The notes beneath the pieces were generated by a model, which saw only the letters and a program-made list of their open reading frames with translations, ran no database searches and was not told the origin of the DNA. Positions 1 through 11,030 of a stretch of 64,000 nt of DNA are shown here, piece by piece. The translations under genes were made by a program, and so were the position numbers. This DNA comes from Panulirus ornatus (taxonomy: Eukaryota; Arthropoda; Malacostraca; Decapoda; Palinuridae). The stretch covers positions 12,359,501 to 12,423,500 of the forward strand of contig NC_092240.1 in the NCBI RefSeq assembly GCF_036320965.1. Direction: 5' to 3'. How positions within the stretch are numbered: the stretch's first letter is position 1; each line of letters begins with the position of its first letter.

Positions 1-108
1 ACCTTTATCTTCCATTTTCCCATACTAGGGAAAAGGGTGAATTACCACAACTCTCCCTTCTTTATAGGGGAGACAAAGCAATAGCAATGGAAGCCATGAA
101 GATAAGGA

Positions 109-109
109 A

Positions 110-184
<75 letters not shown>
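109..184. repeat. (AT)n microsatellite
   Basis: About 38 dinucleotides with one TGTG interruption near the start. Confidence 0.98.
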
Positions 185-187
<3 letters not shown>

Positions 188-551
188 TTTATTTCGCATC
201 TGACGTGAAATAGACCGAGGCTTACAAGTACCAAGATCGTGTCGTTAAGGATAATAAAGAAATGTATGTATCACCTCTGACGTACGTCTATAACAGGCCA
301 TCTTCCCATAAAAAAGAAAAATCCATCCGAAAGAAAGAAAATTACGTACAGAATATCGTATGATCTATATGATGTCAGCGAGGGGAGAAAAAATAATATA
401 AGAGAAGGTAGGCAGGAACAAAAAAAAAAAAAAATAACGGGTTAGACGCCGCTTGAAAAAAAAAAGTGTTGCCCAAATATTTGCATTGCAAAATTCACAC
501 CGTGTAAAATATCGTCAAAGCAGGCCTTTCCTCTTCAGGCAGAATTCTTGT

Positions 552-552
<1 letters not shown>
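185..552. other. Unassigned sequence
   Basis: AT-rich DNA with a 14-A run at 421-434. No gene, RNA or repeat recognised. Confidence 0.6.

Positions 553-611
<59 letters not shown>
553..611. repeat. (GA)n microsatellite
   Basis: Pure GA on the plus strand; the Arg-Glu frame across it is an artefact. Confidence 0.98.
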
Positions 612-615
<4 letters not shown>

Positions 616-871
616 ATACGAACACCGTCGTCATTTCCCATGGTGTTCTAGGGAGGCTGTAAGACTTGCAGCTGTCTTATCTCGGTGGACCACTACTACA
701 TCACCACCCTTGGGGATCTGGGACACCCCAGGATTTTTGGGGGATGATCTTGTGTGTTGTGGGTTAAGAGAGAGAAGCTGGTGGCTGTGGTCTGTTGCAA
801 GGGTGGTATTATCCCGGTGTGAACTGAATTGCTTTTTGGACACTGTGTCCCCTCGTTGTTTTGGGTGATCT

Positions 872-893
872 GGTGTGTGTGTGTGTGTGTGTG
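872..893. repeat. (TG)n microsatellite
   Basis: About 11 TG units. Confidence 0.95.
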
Positions 894-1420
894 ATGGTGG
901 TATACCAAGTTTATGTATAAACATTGCTACTGTCTTGGTGGACTGGAAGTTGGTGAGTTTTGTGCACCTCCAGCAACGTCGAATATGATGTTGGTGAAGT
1001 GGACTGTTTTCTTATATTTGTGGTAATGATTTGTCCTAGTGTTCTAGACCTCTGTGTTCCCACTGCTTTTGTGCTGGTGATCAGTGCAGCCACTGGAGTT
1101 GATTTGGTAACCTGGAACCTTGCTGAAAATCTATATATAAACTGCTCCTAAAAGTATTTCATAATTACTTTTTTTTCTATATATATTTCTTTTTATCTTT
1201 ATCTCATGTCACTCAAAAAGAGATCTCGTATTCTCTAAAAGCTGTGACAATTATGTTTCCCTCCGAGTCCAAAGGAAACTCGATTCCTTTCTATATTTTT
1301 TTTTTTTTTTTTGAGGGAGGGGGTGTTAAGTCACGTATAATCATAAATGTTTATTGCAATGGAAGAAAGTAACATTATAAATGTCAGTTTAATGAGGGAA
1401 TGTATATCAGAGTAGAAATG
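894..1420. other. Unassigned sequence
   Basis: Non-repetitive except for a 17-T run at 1296-1312. The short frames here have no recognisable domain. Confidence 0.6.
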
Positions 1421-1549
1421 CAAAGGTCAAGAGTGAAATGGTCACAGGAGTGAAGGAAGGATGACATTAAAGGTCAGGTAACAAAAAAAAAATATCAGGA
1501 GATCGTCGAAGGAGAGGTGGAGAAGGCCTCCAGCATGAGAGGGGGAGGA

Positions 1550-1553
<4 letters not shown>

Positions 1554-1609
<56 letters not shown>
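1554..1609. repeat. (GA)n microsatellite
   Basis: About 28 GA units inside the AGGTCA-rich region. Confidence 0.98.
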
Positions 1610-1613
<4 letters not shown>

Positions 1614-1847
1614 GGTCGGGAGTTCGTGAAAAGGTAAGGTCACAATGGTCAAGCAGGATAGTCACCAGACAGCGTGGTAAAAGGTCACCGAAAAGACAAA
1701 GATGAGGAGGACAAGACACAGCAGTGAACTGAAGGTCACAGCAGTGACATACGGGTCCATAGGGTGAAAGGCAAAGTTCACAGCTGCAAGTGAAAGGTCA
1801 CACACGTGTTAGAAATGACCAAGGGAGATGAGAAGCAGTAGTATCAT

Positions 1848-1851
<4 letters not shown>

Positions 1852-1901
<50 letters not shown>
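1852..1901. repeat. (GA)n microsatellite
   Basis: About 25 GA units ending at an AGGTCA motif. Confidence 0.98.
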
Positions 1902-1903
<2 letters not shown>

Positions 1904-2240
1904 CACAGTAATGAGGAGAAAAGCACACTTTCAATATACGTTCACAGCAGTAAGAGGAAGGGTCACATGCGTAGTAGAAAGGTCAGAGAGGTAAGGAAAG
2001 TGTCGACCCAACGAGGGGAGTTCACAGCAGCGAGTGGGGAGGTCATAGGAGTGAGGGGGAGGTCACACAAGCAAAGAGGAGGACGTCGCGGTCGGTGAGG
2101 GGAGAGCCGCTAGGCTCCTAACATTTCCCCCCAGACCAGCTGCAGTATACATACGGGGTCGGTAAATCAGTTAATTTCGTATGATTATGAATTAGTATCC
2201 TCCACGTAAAGGCTTTTAGCTATTAGTGTATACGAGGAGA

Positions 2241-2316
<76 letters not shown>
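2241..2316. repeat. Compound (TG)n(AG)n microsatellite
   Basis: TG changes to AG at about 2262. The array abuts the 5' end of SINE copy 1. Confidence 0.98.
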
Positions 2317-2319
<3 letters not shown>

Positions 2320-2483
2320 CCCCGTGGTGTAGCAGTTAGCATCCCTGACAGACGCATTTTACAGTCCGTTCAGGGTTGAGCACATGGGTTGCAATCCTGG
2401 TAGCGGTGGTCTGTCCACAGTCAACCCAGCTGTTCACCAACCCCTAGAGGTTGGTCGATGAAATGGGCGCCTGGCTTAAGCTA

Positions 2484-2484
<1 letters not shown>
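2317..2484 (+). mobile_element. tRNA-derived SINE (copy 1)
   Basis: An A-box-like TGGTGTAGCAGTTAGC lies at 2325-2340 and a B-box-like GGTTGCAATCC at 2387-2397, the internal RNA polymerase III promoter layout. The body CAACCCAGCTGTTCACC and GGTTGGTCGA follows, and the copy ends in AAGCTAGG directly against (TA)n. It is flanked 5' by (AG)n. Copies at 6.1 kb and 25.5 kb share the head and body. It cannot be a functional tRNA because the acceptor and anticodon stems are degenerate. Confidence 0.75.

Positions 2485-2551
<67 letters not shown>
2485..2551. repeat. (TA)n microsatellite at the SINE 3' end
   Basis: Starts directly after CTAGG, the end of SINE copy 1. Confidence 0.98.
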
Positions 2552-2553
<2 letters not shown>

Positions 2554-2970
2554 TCGATTAGCACTGCAGTGCGTGGTCTCAGTTAACAAGAATATGTACA
2601 GCGTAGGAAGGGGCACAGAGGGTGTGTGTGTGTGTGAGGTTAAAGAAATGTGAAGGAGGGAGCGGTGAGAATCGACAGGGAAAAATGCAGAATAGAGAAT
2701 AAACGGGAGCGGGCTAACAAGGAAGTGTAAGAATTGAGAAAAGAGTATAGGCAGGAAGAATATAGAAGTGAGAGAGTATTGCCCTACATAAAGCGAGGAC
2801 GAAGATAGCTAAAAGAAAAAAAAAGGGAGCACAAGGGAGTGTGGGCAGTGAGAAATAAATTTCGAAGATAAGATATGGAGTTAGGTAGGGAGCGGTAATG
2901 GTGCACGGGGAGGAGAGCGTGGATAAAGATAATAGGGAAGTGTAGTGTGTGTGGGTGGGTGTGTGTGTGT
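2552..2970. other. Purine-rich unassigned sequence
   Basis: Plus strand strongly G+A rich between (TA)n and the LINE fragment; it may be further decayed LINE, but I cannot align it. Confidence 0.5.
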
Positions 2971-2971
2971 T

Positions 2972-3155
2972 AGGATAGGGTGAGTTGGAACGATGTGTTA
3001 TACAGAGGAGGGAGCGACATGCTGTCAGTGAACTAAACGAGTGCTGGGGGAAACCGTATGAGAAGGTCTATGGGGCTAATTTGTGTATAAGGAGGCTATG
3101 GTTTCTGCACATGACGCATGAAAATGGTGAAGATACTGGGCAAATGTATATTTTA
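2972..3155 (+). mobile_element. Diverged RTE 3' fragment (copy A)
   Basis: The stretch aligns by eye with the last codons and long tail of the LINE family. It has GAGTTGGAACGATGTG for GAATTGGAGCGATGTG, then GACATGCTGTCAGTG, then TGGGGGAAACCGTATG, then GGCTATGGTTTCTGCACATG. It is clearly older than copies C and D. The 64-codon open frame here is part of this relic and not a gene. Confidence 0.6.
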
Positions 3156-3689
3156 CCACCTGGGATGGAATGGCCTTGATTAGGGTCTCAGTTGCCTGTT
3201 CTAACAAAAATAGAATAAATGAAGATAATAAGATACATCGATAGGACATGATCTAGTACCTTGGCCTTAGAGAACGTCAGGGAAAAACCTCACACTTACA
3301 TGACTTGTCTAGCACTTCCCAAACTCCTGCCAAGCAAACTGAAAAACGACCCATAAAAATAAGTAAGGTTGAAAGCGTTTAGGATATGCGATTTTCATAT
3401 TACCACATCTAATAGCTTATTACCACACCTAATACCTTATGGGATAGACAAACATGTAATAAAATTTGTGGTACCAGATAAAGGACAAGCGACTACATTT
3501 CTCCATCTTAATGATGTAAATGTATGATGGATTTTCTCTTGGGGTGAGTACTGATACCTTTTGGGTCATAAAGACATCAGGTTGCAACTCGATCTCACCC
3601 TGTGTGTATAGTCCATGTACTTTCGTATTGCTTCACTTTGTGTCTCCTTAACACTGTGAGTTCTAACTCCACAACTTATCGTGTATTCT
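3156..3689. other. Unassigned sequence
   Basis: Contains a short duplication (ATTACCACATCTAATA and ATTACCACACCTAATA). No gene seen. Confidence 0.6.
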
Positions 3690-3719
3690 CAGTCAATATA
3701 TTTTCGAATATATTGACTG
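3690..3719. repeat. Perfect 13-bp inverted repeat with TTCG loop
   Basis: CAGTCAATATATT at 3690-3702 and AATATATTGACTG at 3707-3719 are exact reverse complements around TTCG. Nothing adjacent explains it. Confidence 0.9.
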
Positions 3720-3722
3720 GTT

Positions 3723-3743
3723 GGGTGAGTCTGGGTGGGTGGG
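3723..3743 (+). other. G-quadruplex motif
   Basis: Four GGG runs with loops of 7, 1 and 1 nt lie at 3723-3725, 3733-3735, 3737-3739 and 3741-3743, matching the canonical G3N1-7 pattern. The motif starts four bases after the hairpin at 3690-3719. Confidence 0.6.
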
Positions 3744-3951
3744 ATATGCATGTCCACAGATATACCTTTTCACATCTCCCCATAACAGAACCAACGAGTG
3801 CGAAACCGGTTTTAATTTTAGAAATAAACTTTCTGACGTAACTATTTCACATTTAGCAAAACAATTTCATGGAATCAGATTCAGGGAAATGTTCTGTTCA
3901 TTTTAAAAAACACCAGGTGTACATGTAACTCCTCCTCTCTCCCCCACCCCC

Positions 3952-3955
<4 letters not shown>

Positions 3956-4021
<66 letters not shown>

Positions 4022-4031
4022 AGAAGAAGAA
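3956..4031. repeat. (GA)n then (AAG)n microsatellite
   Basis: GA to about 4017, then five AAG units. Confidence 0.97.
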
Positions 4032-4156
4032 ACATTTGTAGGCAACTCATATCATGACTGCAGATTAATTCGAACCTGACTCAGGTCACAGCAGGACACT
4101 GGAAACGTTTGCAGCAAAGATGGAAGAGAGAAATGCCAGGTGATAAAGCCATACAT

Positions 4157-4158
<2 letters not shown>

Positions 4159-4221
<63 letters not shown>
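4159..4221. repeat. (AG)n microsatellite
   Basis: About 31 AG units. Confidence 0.98.
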
Positions 4222-4223
<2 letters not shown>

Positions 4224-4278
4224 TTATACGCGATGCAAGAGCGGAGGTGCATGACCTGCCATCAGTCCAAGAGAAAGC

Positions 4279-4309
4279 TGACTGACTGACCGACTGACTG
4301 ACTGACTGG
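4279..4309. repeat. (CTGA)n microsatellite
   Basis: Tetranucleotide CTGA with one CCGA variant; a short (CTG)n follows at about 4361-4376. Confidence 0.9.
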
Positions 4310-4914
4310 CCCAAAATGCATGACGTGACTGCTGAATGCAGACCCATCACTATTGCCACAGCTGCTGCTGCTGCTGATATTGTTAAGTCAGTCCTTTGTT
4401 CAGCATTCAAATGCCGCACAGGTATTCGATGTGGTGTACAGTCAAAAAGACAGTTGGCAGATGTTAGCATATCGAATACACTCAACGGACATGGAAATAT
4501 TTGGCGACTTGAGTGAAATACATACAAATATATACACTTGGACGTATTACACTCAACTCCCATGACTAATTCTAAATCTTGAAGTTACTCATTGGTGCTC
4601 GAAAATTTCGAGTAGTATTTGCCGTTTCACGAGAGCAGTAAATTCGTTCAGTACAAACGTCCAAAGTGCTTCGGAAATGCATCTGTAGCTTGCATTCAGC
4701 GAGGTCGTCTGCGTATAAGCTTTGGCGATAGCTCCCCCACCTTCCCTCTCCCACCCCAAGCAGCCGAGAGGGGTAACATGAATGCCAGAGACCCTCCATC
4801 ATGTTGCAAGACTGTCTTCATATTAACGTCATCAAGGGTTGGGGTGTGAATTGATCGCCGCTCTGCAATATGACGGTCGAAGTCTAGACGGGTGTTCTGA
4901 AATTCCCAGGTCCC

Positions 4915-4977
<63 letters not shown>

Positions 4978-5980
4978 TCAAGTTGGAAGATGCGTTAACT
5001 ATCATCGCTTAACACTGTCATGAGGCAAGTTCAAGTCGCCTATACATTGTAAAACAAGAGTCAAGTATATACGTAGATGATTCTTAACTACCAGTCTGAT
5101 TCAGTTAGAGGAATAGAGATTTAGAAGGACGAACTGGTCTTCGAAACATGAGAGATGATTTTCAACTGAACCGCAAACTGTTATATGATGAAACAGTCTG
5201 ACTAAAAATAACAAGGATTTCATTATTCTCTTTACACCTGCCACTCATGCAGACAGTTCACCGAATCCTATCTTTACGCCCAAACAGAAGTACAGATCCA
5301 ATTTACTGATCACTTGCACAACCAAAAGTGTAGTTATTTGTCTAATCTCTCTTGGGTGTCTGAGAAATGGCAGTCCAATTATGCCAGCGTTGCAATGGCG
5401 TAAGATCGAGATAAAACCAGAGGTAATAGAAAGACAAGAGACACCAAGCTTTCGTCTATTTCTCAAGATATCTTCAGGGCAGCTGAAAATGTCGTGGGAA
5501 ACAGACGAATGTTTGGCGTCTCTTGTCTTTCTGTTTCCTCTGGGTTTATTTGGATTTCATCTCCCCGGTACCATTGTGGTTATCTAAGAATGGTGTTAGA
5601 ATACAAGGTTCAAGCTCGTTGAATATACCTGTAGCAAAGAAAAAAAAAAAAAGCTGAGATGGGTGTACAGAGAACTGAAGTTCAATTTCCTGGTGACTCT
5701 TTTCTGTTAACGAATCTCTCTCTTTTCGTTCCTCCATCAGCCGTTCGTAGGGCATCCAACTGCGAGCCTTTGGATGATATAAATTCCGGTTGTGGTCGTG
5801 TTATGTACGAGCTGCGTCAGCCACCTTGCTATGAGGCTTGCTGTGTGCGTACTGTGTGTCTACTCAGATTCCTGGACCTGTTCGCGCCAGTGAATCTTTA
5901 GGACTGTTGTGGAGTTCAGAATTGCATACGTTTTTGTTAACTGGGACAGGACGGTCGACTGAGGCCCTAATCATAGCTAT

Positions 5981-5982
<2 letters not shown>
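4310..5982. other. Unassigned sequence with scattered simple repeats
   Basis: Apart from the (GATA)n/(AG)n array the stretch is single-copy in this window. Frames of 60-80 codons at 4353, 4619, 5381 and 5659 show no domain. Confidence 0.55.
4916..4977. repeat. (GATA)n then (AG)n microsatellite
   Basis: About eight GATA units, a short AAATAA break, then about 13 AG units. Confidence 0.97.

Positions 5983-6047
<65 letters not shown>
5983..6047. repeat. (AT)n microsatellite at the SINE 3' end
   Basis: Lies against the 3' end of the minus-strand SINE copy 2. Confidence 0.98.
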
Positions 6048-6049
<2 letters not shown>

Positions 6050-6051
<2 letters not shown>

Positions 6052-6217
6052 CCTAGCCTCAGCTAGGTACCCGTATTTTCGACCAACCCCTAAGGATGGA
6101 TGAACAGTTGGGTTGCCTGTTGACCGACTTCCACAGCAAGATTCGAACCTATGCGCTCGACCCTAGCCGGCCCTTGAACGCGTCACGGTCAGGAGCGCTA
6201 ACCCCTACACCACGGAT
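6050..6217 (-). mobile_element. tRNA-derived SINE (copy 2)
   Basis: On the minus strand TGGTGTAGGGGTTAGC (6197-6212) and GGTTCGAATCT (6140-6150) are good A and B boxes. They are followed by CAACCCAACTGTTCATCC, GGGGTTGGTCGA and a 3' end CTGAGGCTAGGGTAC that runs into (AT)n. This is the best-preserved promoter of the three copies. Confidence 0.8.
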
Positions 6218-6262
6218 CTAATGCTCCTGAATAAGCCGATTCCTGAGAAAGTTAAACTTCAA

Positions 6263-6287
6263 TTTTTTTTTTTTTTGGGGGGGGGGG
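6263..6287. repeat. Poly-T/poly-G run
   Basis: Fourteen T followed by eleven G. Confidence 0.95.
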
Positions 6288-6720
6288 TCGGTACGAGCCA
6301 TCATTTACTTATCAAGTTTTAAGTATATGTAAATGGTATTCTGACTTTTTGAATTCTTTATCATGAATGAAATAGGAAAAAGAAATAATAGCCTACTTAT
6401 CTAGTTTAATAAAATACATTCAAATCACGTTAAACCGATTTAATTTCCAGGGTAATGAAACATGTATTTGTGATAGCCTAATCTCATGACGTTCATAATA
6501 ATGACACTTAAATCATTTTTGTAACGAGTATTGCCTCTTAATGAGCAACAATTATATCATCGTGATGTTCCTTCGTAACTGTGTAACATTATGTAATCGC
6601 AGGTAATGATTGGATTATCATCGTTAAATGAACCCGTTTTTCATCTTGAAAATTTAGAATGATTTGGGGGAACTCTATATTCACTTCTCGTTTAGATTCG
6701 TCTATGTACTCATCGCCAGG
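6288..6720. other. AT-rich unassigned sequence
   Basis: No open frame of note and no repeat identified. Confidence 0.6.
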
Positions 6721-7234
6721 AAACAGACGAAGAATGGCCCATCCACTCGTATACACATATATACATAAACGCCCATACACGCACATATACACACATATAC
6801 ATATATACATACATATGCATAAACATGCACAGACATATGCACGTATACAAATGTACATATTCATACATGCTTGCCTTCATCCATTCCTGGTGCTACCCCG
6901 CCCCCACAGGAAACAGCATCGCTACCTCCTGCTTCAGCGAGGTAGCGCCAGGAAAACAAACAAAAAAAAAAAAAGAAAAAACTGCGCTCGTTCACACTCA
7001 GCCTCTAGCTGTCATGTGTAATGCACCGAAACCACAGCTCCCTAATTCACATCCTGGCCCCTCAGAACGTTACCCTAAACGTTTCACATGCCCTGGTTCA
7101 GTCCAGTGACAGCACGTCGACACCGGTATACCACATCGTTCCAATTCACTCTTCTCCTTTAACGCCTGTCACCCTCCTGTATGCTCAGGCCCCGGTCACT
7201 CAAAACCCTTTCCACTCCATCCTTCCACCTCCAG
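6721..7234 (-). mobile_element. RTE retrotransposon 3' fragment (copy B, long tail)
   Basis: From high to low coordinates on the minus strand this holds the last ~45 codons of the LINE protein, the long tail with the GGGAGCTGTGGTTTCGGTGC block, an A/T-rich run and two copies of the CGCTACCTC module in opposite orientations. A TATG-type stretch and the CCATTCTTCGTCTG block follow. The terminal GCGGGAAACAGCG stem-loop at the very end is replaced by other sequence at about 6720. Confidence 0.8.
6920..6947. repeat. Perfect 9-bp inverted repeat CGCTACCTC / GAGGTAGCG
   Basis: CGCTACCTC at 6920-6928 and GAGGTAGCG at 6939-6947 face each other across a 10-nt loop inside the LINE copy B tail. The arms are the same sequence that forms the conserved tail module elsewhere, so this tail contains the module twice, head to head. 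Confidence 0.75.
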
Positions 7235-8065
7235 AATAATGGTTTAATCATAACATGCAACGAAGATTTCAGATCCTTTTGATTTTTCTTGTGCTAAGAA
7301 CTCTCTCTCTAATAAAAACAAGCTGTTGAAAGTAATTCGTTAGTACCTGCAAGGTTACCGGATGTGGGTGGGTGAGGCCGTTTGTTTACAGAGGCCAGGT
7401 CGTTGTGATGGTGTGTTTGCCAGCAATTCTACACGATCGTTTTTATTAGTGCGTTTACAGTTTCTGCAGCAGAGGGCACGGTCATTCAATTTGTTGTTCG
7501 CTGGAATTTTTCGCTGGCCTTAACAGCCTACAGACCAACAGGACAAGAATTATTTTCTCATTGGCTTTTTTTTGGTCGTATTTTTTTTTGTCCCTCAAAA
7601 AAGAAAAAGAAAAAACTAGAAAAAGAAATTAGCAGAATTAGAATAACAAAACGGGAACTAGAGTTCATCCTAGGGAAAAATACGTACGCCTACTAGACAT
7701 TCATATCACGGATATTGCTCCTCTCTCTGTATGCCTCTAACAGAAAGAAAAACTACGATTTGGGAAAAAAAAGAAAACCTGGGAAAAGGAAGAGGACCTG
7801 AATGTGCAAAACATATTGAAATAATATTTATATCCACATTACGAGCAGAGTGGAAGCCATCGTTAGTTAGATGTGTGTGTGTGTGTGTTTGCTGGAAAAA
7901 TTTTGCCCTGCACTGTTACGTGTTATACTATTTTTTTTTTTTTCTATGCTTTTCTTTATTCCTCAGTTCGCTGCCCTGAATGTTAGCTGGGAGTATCATG
8001 CGCTGCTTCAGCAACACTTGACTGGGAATCGTGGAAGAATTTGGTGGTCTCTGGAGGACGCGGTT

Positions 8066-8068
<3 letters not shown>
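7235..8068. other. Unassigned sequence
   Basis: Contains short T, A and TG runs (TG near 7872-7889). No gene seen. Confidence 0.6.

Positions 8069-8106
<38 letters not shown>
8069..8106. repeat. (CA)n microsatellite
   Basis: About 19 CA units. Confidence 0.97.
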
Positions 8107-8108
<2 letters not shown>

Positions 8109-8265
8109 GGAAAAAAAAAAACATATTTTCGTCTATATTCTTTTTCTCTTGTTTTCACATTGTCTTCTTCCTCTTTTTTCTAACATTTTTACTCCAAGGT
8201 CTGGTCTCCGTGATGACCTCTTTACAATACCAGAATCTTTGAGAGAATATATTTTTTTTTTTTTT

Positions 8266-9443
8266 TTTAAACCTCGTCGCTGTCTCCCGCGTTTGCGAGG
8301 TAGCGCAAGGAAACAGACGAAAGAAATGGCCCAACCCCCCCCATACACATGTACATACACACGTCCACACACGCAAACATACATACCTACACAGCTTTCC
8401 ATGGTTTACCCCGGACGCTTCACATGCCTTGATTCAATCCACTGACAGCACGTCAACCCCTGTATACCACATCGCTCCAATTCACTCTATTCCTTGCCCT
8501 CCTTTCACCCTCCTGCATGTTCAGGCCCCGATCACACAAAATCCTTTTCACTCCATCTTTCCACCTCCAATTTGGTCTCCCTCTTCTCCTCGTTCCCTCC
8601 ACCTCCGACACATATATCCTCTTGGTCAATCTTTCCTCACTCATTCTCTCCATGTGCCCAAACCATTTCAAAACACCCTCTTCTGCTCTCTCAACCACGC
8701 TCTTTTTATTTCCACACATCTCTCTTACCCTTACGTTACTTACTCGATCAAACCACCTCACACCACACATTGTCCTCAAACATCTCATTTCCAGCACATC
8801 CATCCTCCTGCGAACAACTCTATCCATAGCCCACGCCTCGCAACCATACAACATTGTTGGAACCACTATTCCTTCAAACATACCCATTTTTGCTTTCCGG
8901 GATAATGTTCTCGACTTCCACACATTTTTCAAGGCTCCCAAAATTTTCGCCCCCTCCCCCACCCTATGATCCACTTCCGCTTCCATGGTTCCATCCGCTG
9001 ACAGATCCACTCCCAGATATCTAAAACACTTCACTTCCTCCAGTTTTTCTCCATTCAAACTTACCTCCCAATTGACTTGACCCTCAACCCTACTGTACCT
9101 AATAACCTTGCTCTTATTCACATTTACTCTTAACTTTCTTCTTCCACACACTTTACCAAACTCCGTCACCAGCTTCTGCAGTTTCTCACATGAATCCGCC
9201 ACCAGCGCTGTATCATCAGCGAACAACAACTGACTCACTTCCCAAGCTCTCTCATCCCCAACAGACTTCATACTTGCCCCTCTTTCCAAGACTCTTGCAT
9301 TTACCTCCCTAACAACCCCATCCATAAACAAATTAAACAACCATGGAGACATCACACAACCCTGCCGCAAACCTACATTCACTGAGAACCAATCACTTTC
9401 CTCTCTTCCTACACGTACACATGCCTTACATCCTCGATAAAAA
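8266..9443 (-). mobile_element. RTE-clade retrotransposon 3' fragment (copy C), nearly identical to copy D
   Basis: On the minus strand this copy starts at FYRGCKACVRV, in the middle of the RT domain, and runs through GLRQGCVMSP, FADDTALVAD and KCFRYLGVDL to a stop at 8453-8455. The short 3' tail and the CGCTACCTCGC..CGCGGG module follow, and a T run on the plus strand (8252-8269) is the A tail. The open frame extends upstream into flanking DNA to 9571, so its first ~43 residues are not LINE. The C-terminal frame, broken in copy D, is intact here through the final VYRG. The protein differs from copy D over the shared region by essentially one residue (Ser versus Ala in the GVDL.ADG block). 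Confidence 0.9.
8453..9442 (-). pseudogene. RTE reverse transcriptase C-terminal half
   Basis: About 330 codons are open, covering RT motifs from the B region (LRQGCVMSP) and the catalytic FADD box to the end of the protein. The first catalytic motif (FMDLEKAYD) and everything upstream are absent through 5' truncation, so no functional enzyme could be made. Because the frame is uninterrupted and near-identical to the 11.8-kb copy, both insertions look young. Confidence 0.88.
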
Positions 9444-10027
9444 CGACCTCTCCTCTTACTACCACACGACATGACCTGTGTGGAGCTTCCACCACAGCCT
9501 CTTCCCACATTAAGATGGATTTTCGTAACATGATAACGTAAAGGGAGACACAATGAACTTGTTAAGGCCACCAGATCCTCCTTGTTGGCTGATACTATAG
9601 GATCGACTCCTTTACCACAGTTGCCTCACTTGGTCATAAAGGATACATGGATCTCTATATAGGGATTGTGTGTTTGATTACGTGGACAATGTGGTATCAA
9701 GACACGGAAGAGCTATACTCATATCTGTATTAGTTATACAGAAAGAAGGTAAAGAATCTGTGTCTTATCTTTTTCTCTCTCTCAGTATTGGTAGACACGA
9801 GTTATCTTCGCTTTTCTTTTTTCTAGGTATACTGATGCATCAGACTGGGACGTTGCTGCACGAAGTTTCGAAATTGCGAAAGGACAAAAGATAAAAGAAG
9901 AAGACTATCCAGAGAATTGATATGTACAACTATTCATATAAATCGAAATTTATATGATATCTATATATAGGGGGATATGATCAATACTGGAAGTGCCCGA
10001 AGAAAATAATCCCACTGTCGAGGCAAC
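9444..10027. other. Unassigned sequence beside RTE copy C
   Basis: Holds only the weak exon-like segment at 9827-9920. Confidence 0.5.
9827..9920 (+). other. Possible terminal-exon-like segment (unproven)
   Basis: A pyrimidine tract (CTTTTCTTTTTTCTAG) ends in AG at 9826, a good splice-acceptor shape. From 9828 a frame of 30 codons (YTDASDWDVAARSFEIAKGQ, then KIKEEDYPEN) runs to TGA at 9918-9920. I recognise no family, the length is within chance expectation, and no donor or partner exon can be identified. Confidence 0.15.
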
Positions 10028-10125
10028 GTATAGAAAGATTAATCCATCTCTGGGAGTAATATAGAGAAAGATTAATCTCCTTCGCAGTGGTCATGGATAT
10101 GAAGATTAATCCACCCTCAGGAAGC
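10028..10125. repeat. About 33-bp degenerate repeat carrying GATTAATC x3
   Basis: The palindrome GATTAATC starts at 10037, 10070 and 10104 in similar flanks (AGAAAGATTAATCC). TAATCC is also the K50 homeodomain core. Three copies at near-equal spacing point to a small minisatellite. Confidence 0.6.
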
Positions 10126-10262
10126 ATTACATCAGAACCGTCAGACGGTGAGCTACGGTCAGGGGAAAAAATAGTTGCGTCATGGGGAAATATGTGAATG
10201 TATCTTTCCTTTCCAAGGTTTTGGGTTCATCCATCGTCCCCCTCTGCTGTTTAAACACCTAG

Positions 10263-10741
<479 letters not shown>

Positions 10742-10743
<2 letters not shown>

Positions 10744-11023
10744 TAGAACAGTTTGAGATAGGTGACTGAATTGTTTACGCATATTTTTTTTTTTCAAAAC
10801 TTCGCCAATTCCCGCGTTAGCGAGGTAGCGTTAAGAACAGAGGACTGGGCCTTTGAGGGAATATCCTCACCTTGCCCCCTTCTCTGTTCCTTCTTTTGGA
10901 AAATTAAAAAAAGAATAATGAGAGGGGAGGATTTCCAGCCCCCCGGCTCCCTCCCCTTTTAGTCGCCTTCTACGACACGCAGGGAATACGTGGGTAGTAT
11001 TTTTTCTCCCCTATCCCCAGGGA
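10742..11023 (-). mobile_element. SINE-like repeat, second copy of the tandem duplication
   Basis: It starts with the same CATAGAACAGTTTGAGATAG flank as the copy at 10391, exactly 351 bp downstream, and is almost identical through CCCCTATCCCCAGGGATA. Sharing the non-repeat flank shows that this is a local duplication and not a second insertion; the (AT)n arrays on each side are the likely exchange points. Confidence 0.65.
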
Positions 11024-11030
11024 TATATAT

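Larger units (their letters stand above)
1424..2065 (+). promoter_or_regulatory. Cluster of ten same-strand AGGTCA motifs in a degenerate repeat
   Basis: AGGTCA starts at 1424, 1471, 1637, 1682, 1733, 1795, 1900, 1980, 2040 and 2060, all on the plus strand, many within GGTCACAGCAGTGAG-like units. AGGTCA is the nuclear-receptor half-site of the RXR, ERR and NR families. The surrounding units suggest the cluster arose as a decayed minisatellite of about 20-50 bp period; whether any receptor binds is unknown. (GA)n arrays interrupt it at 1554-1609 and 1852-1901. Confidence 0.45.
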
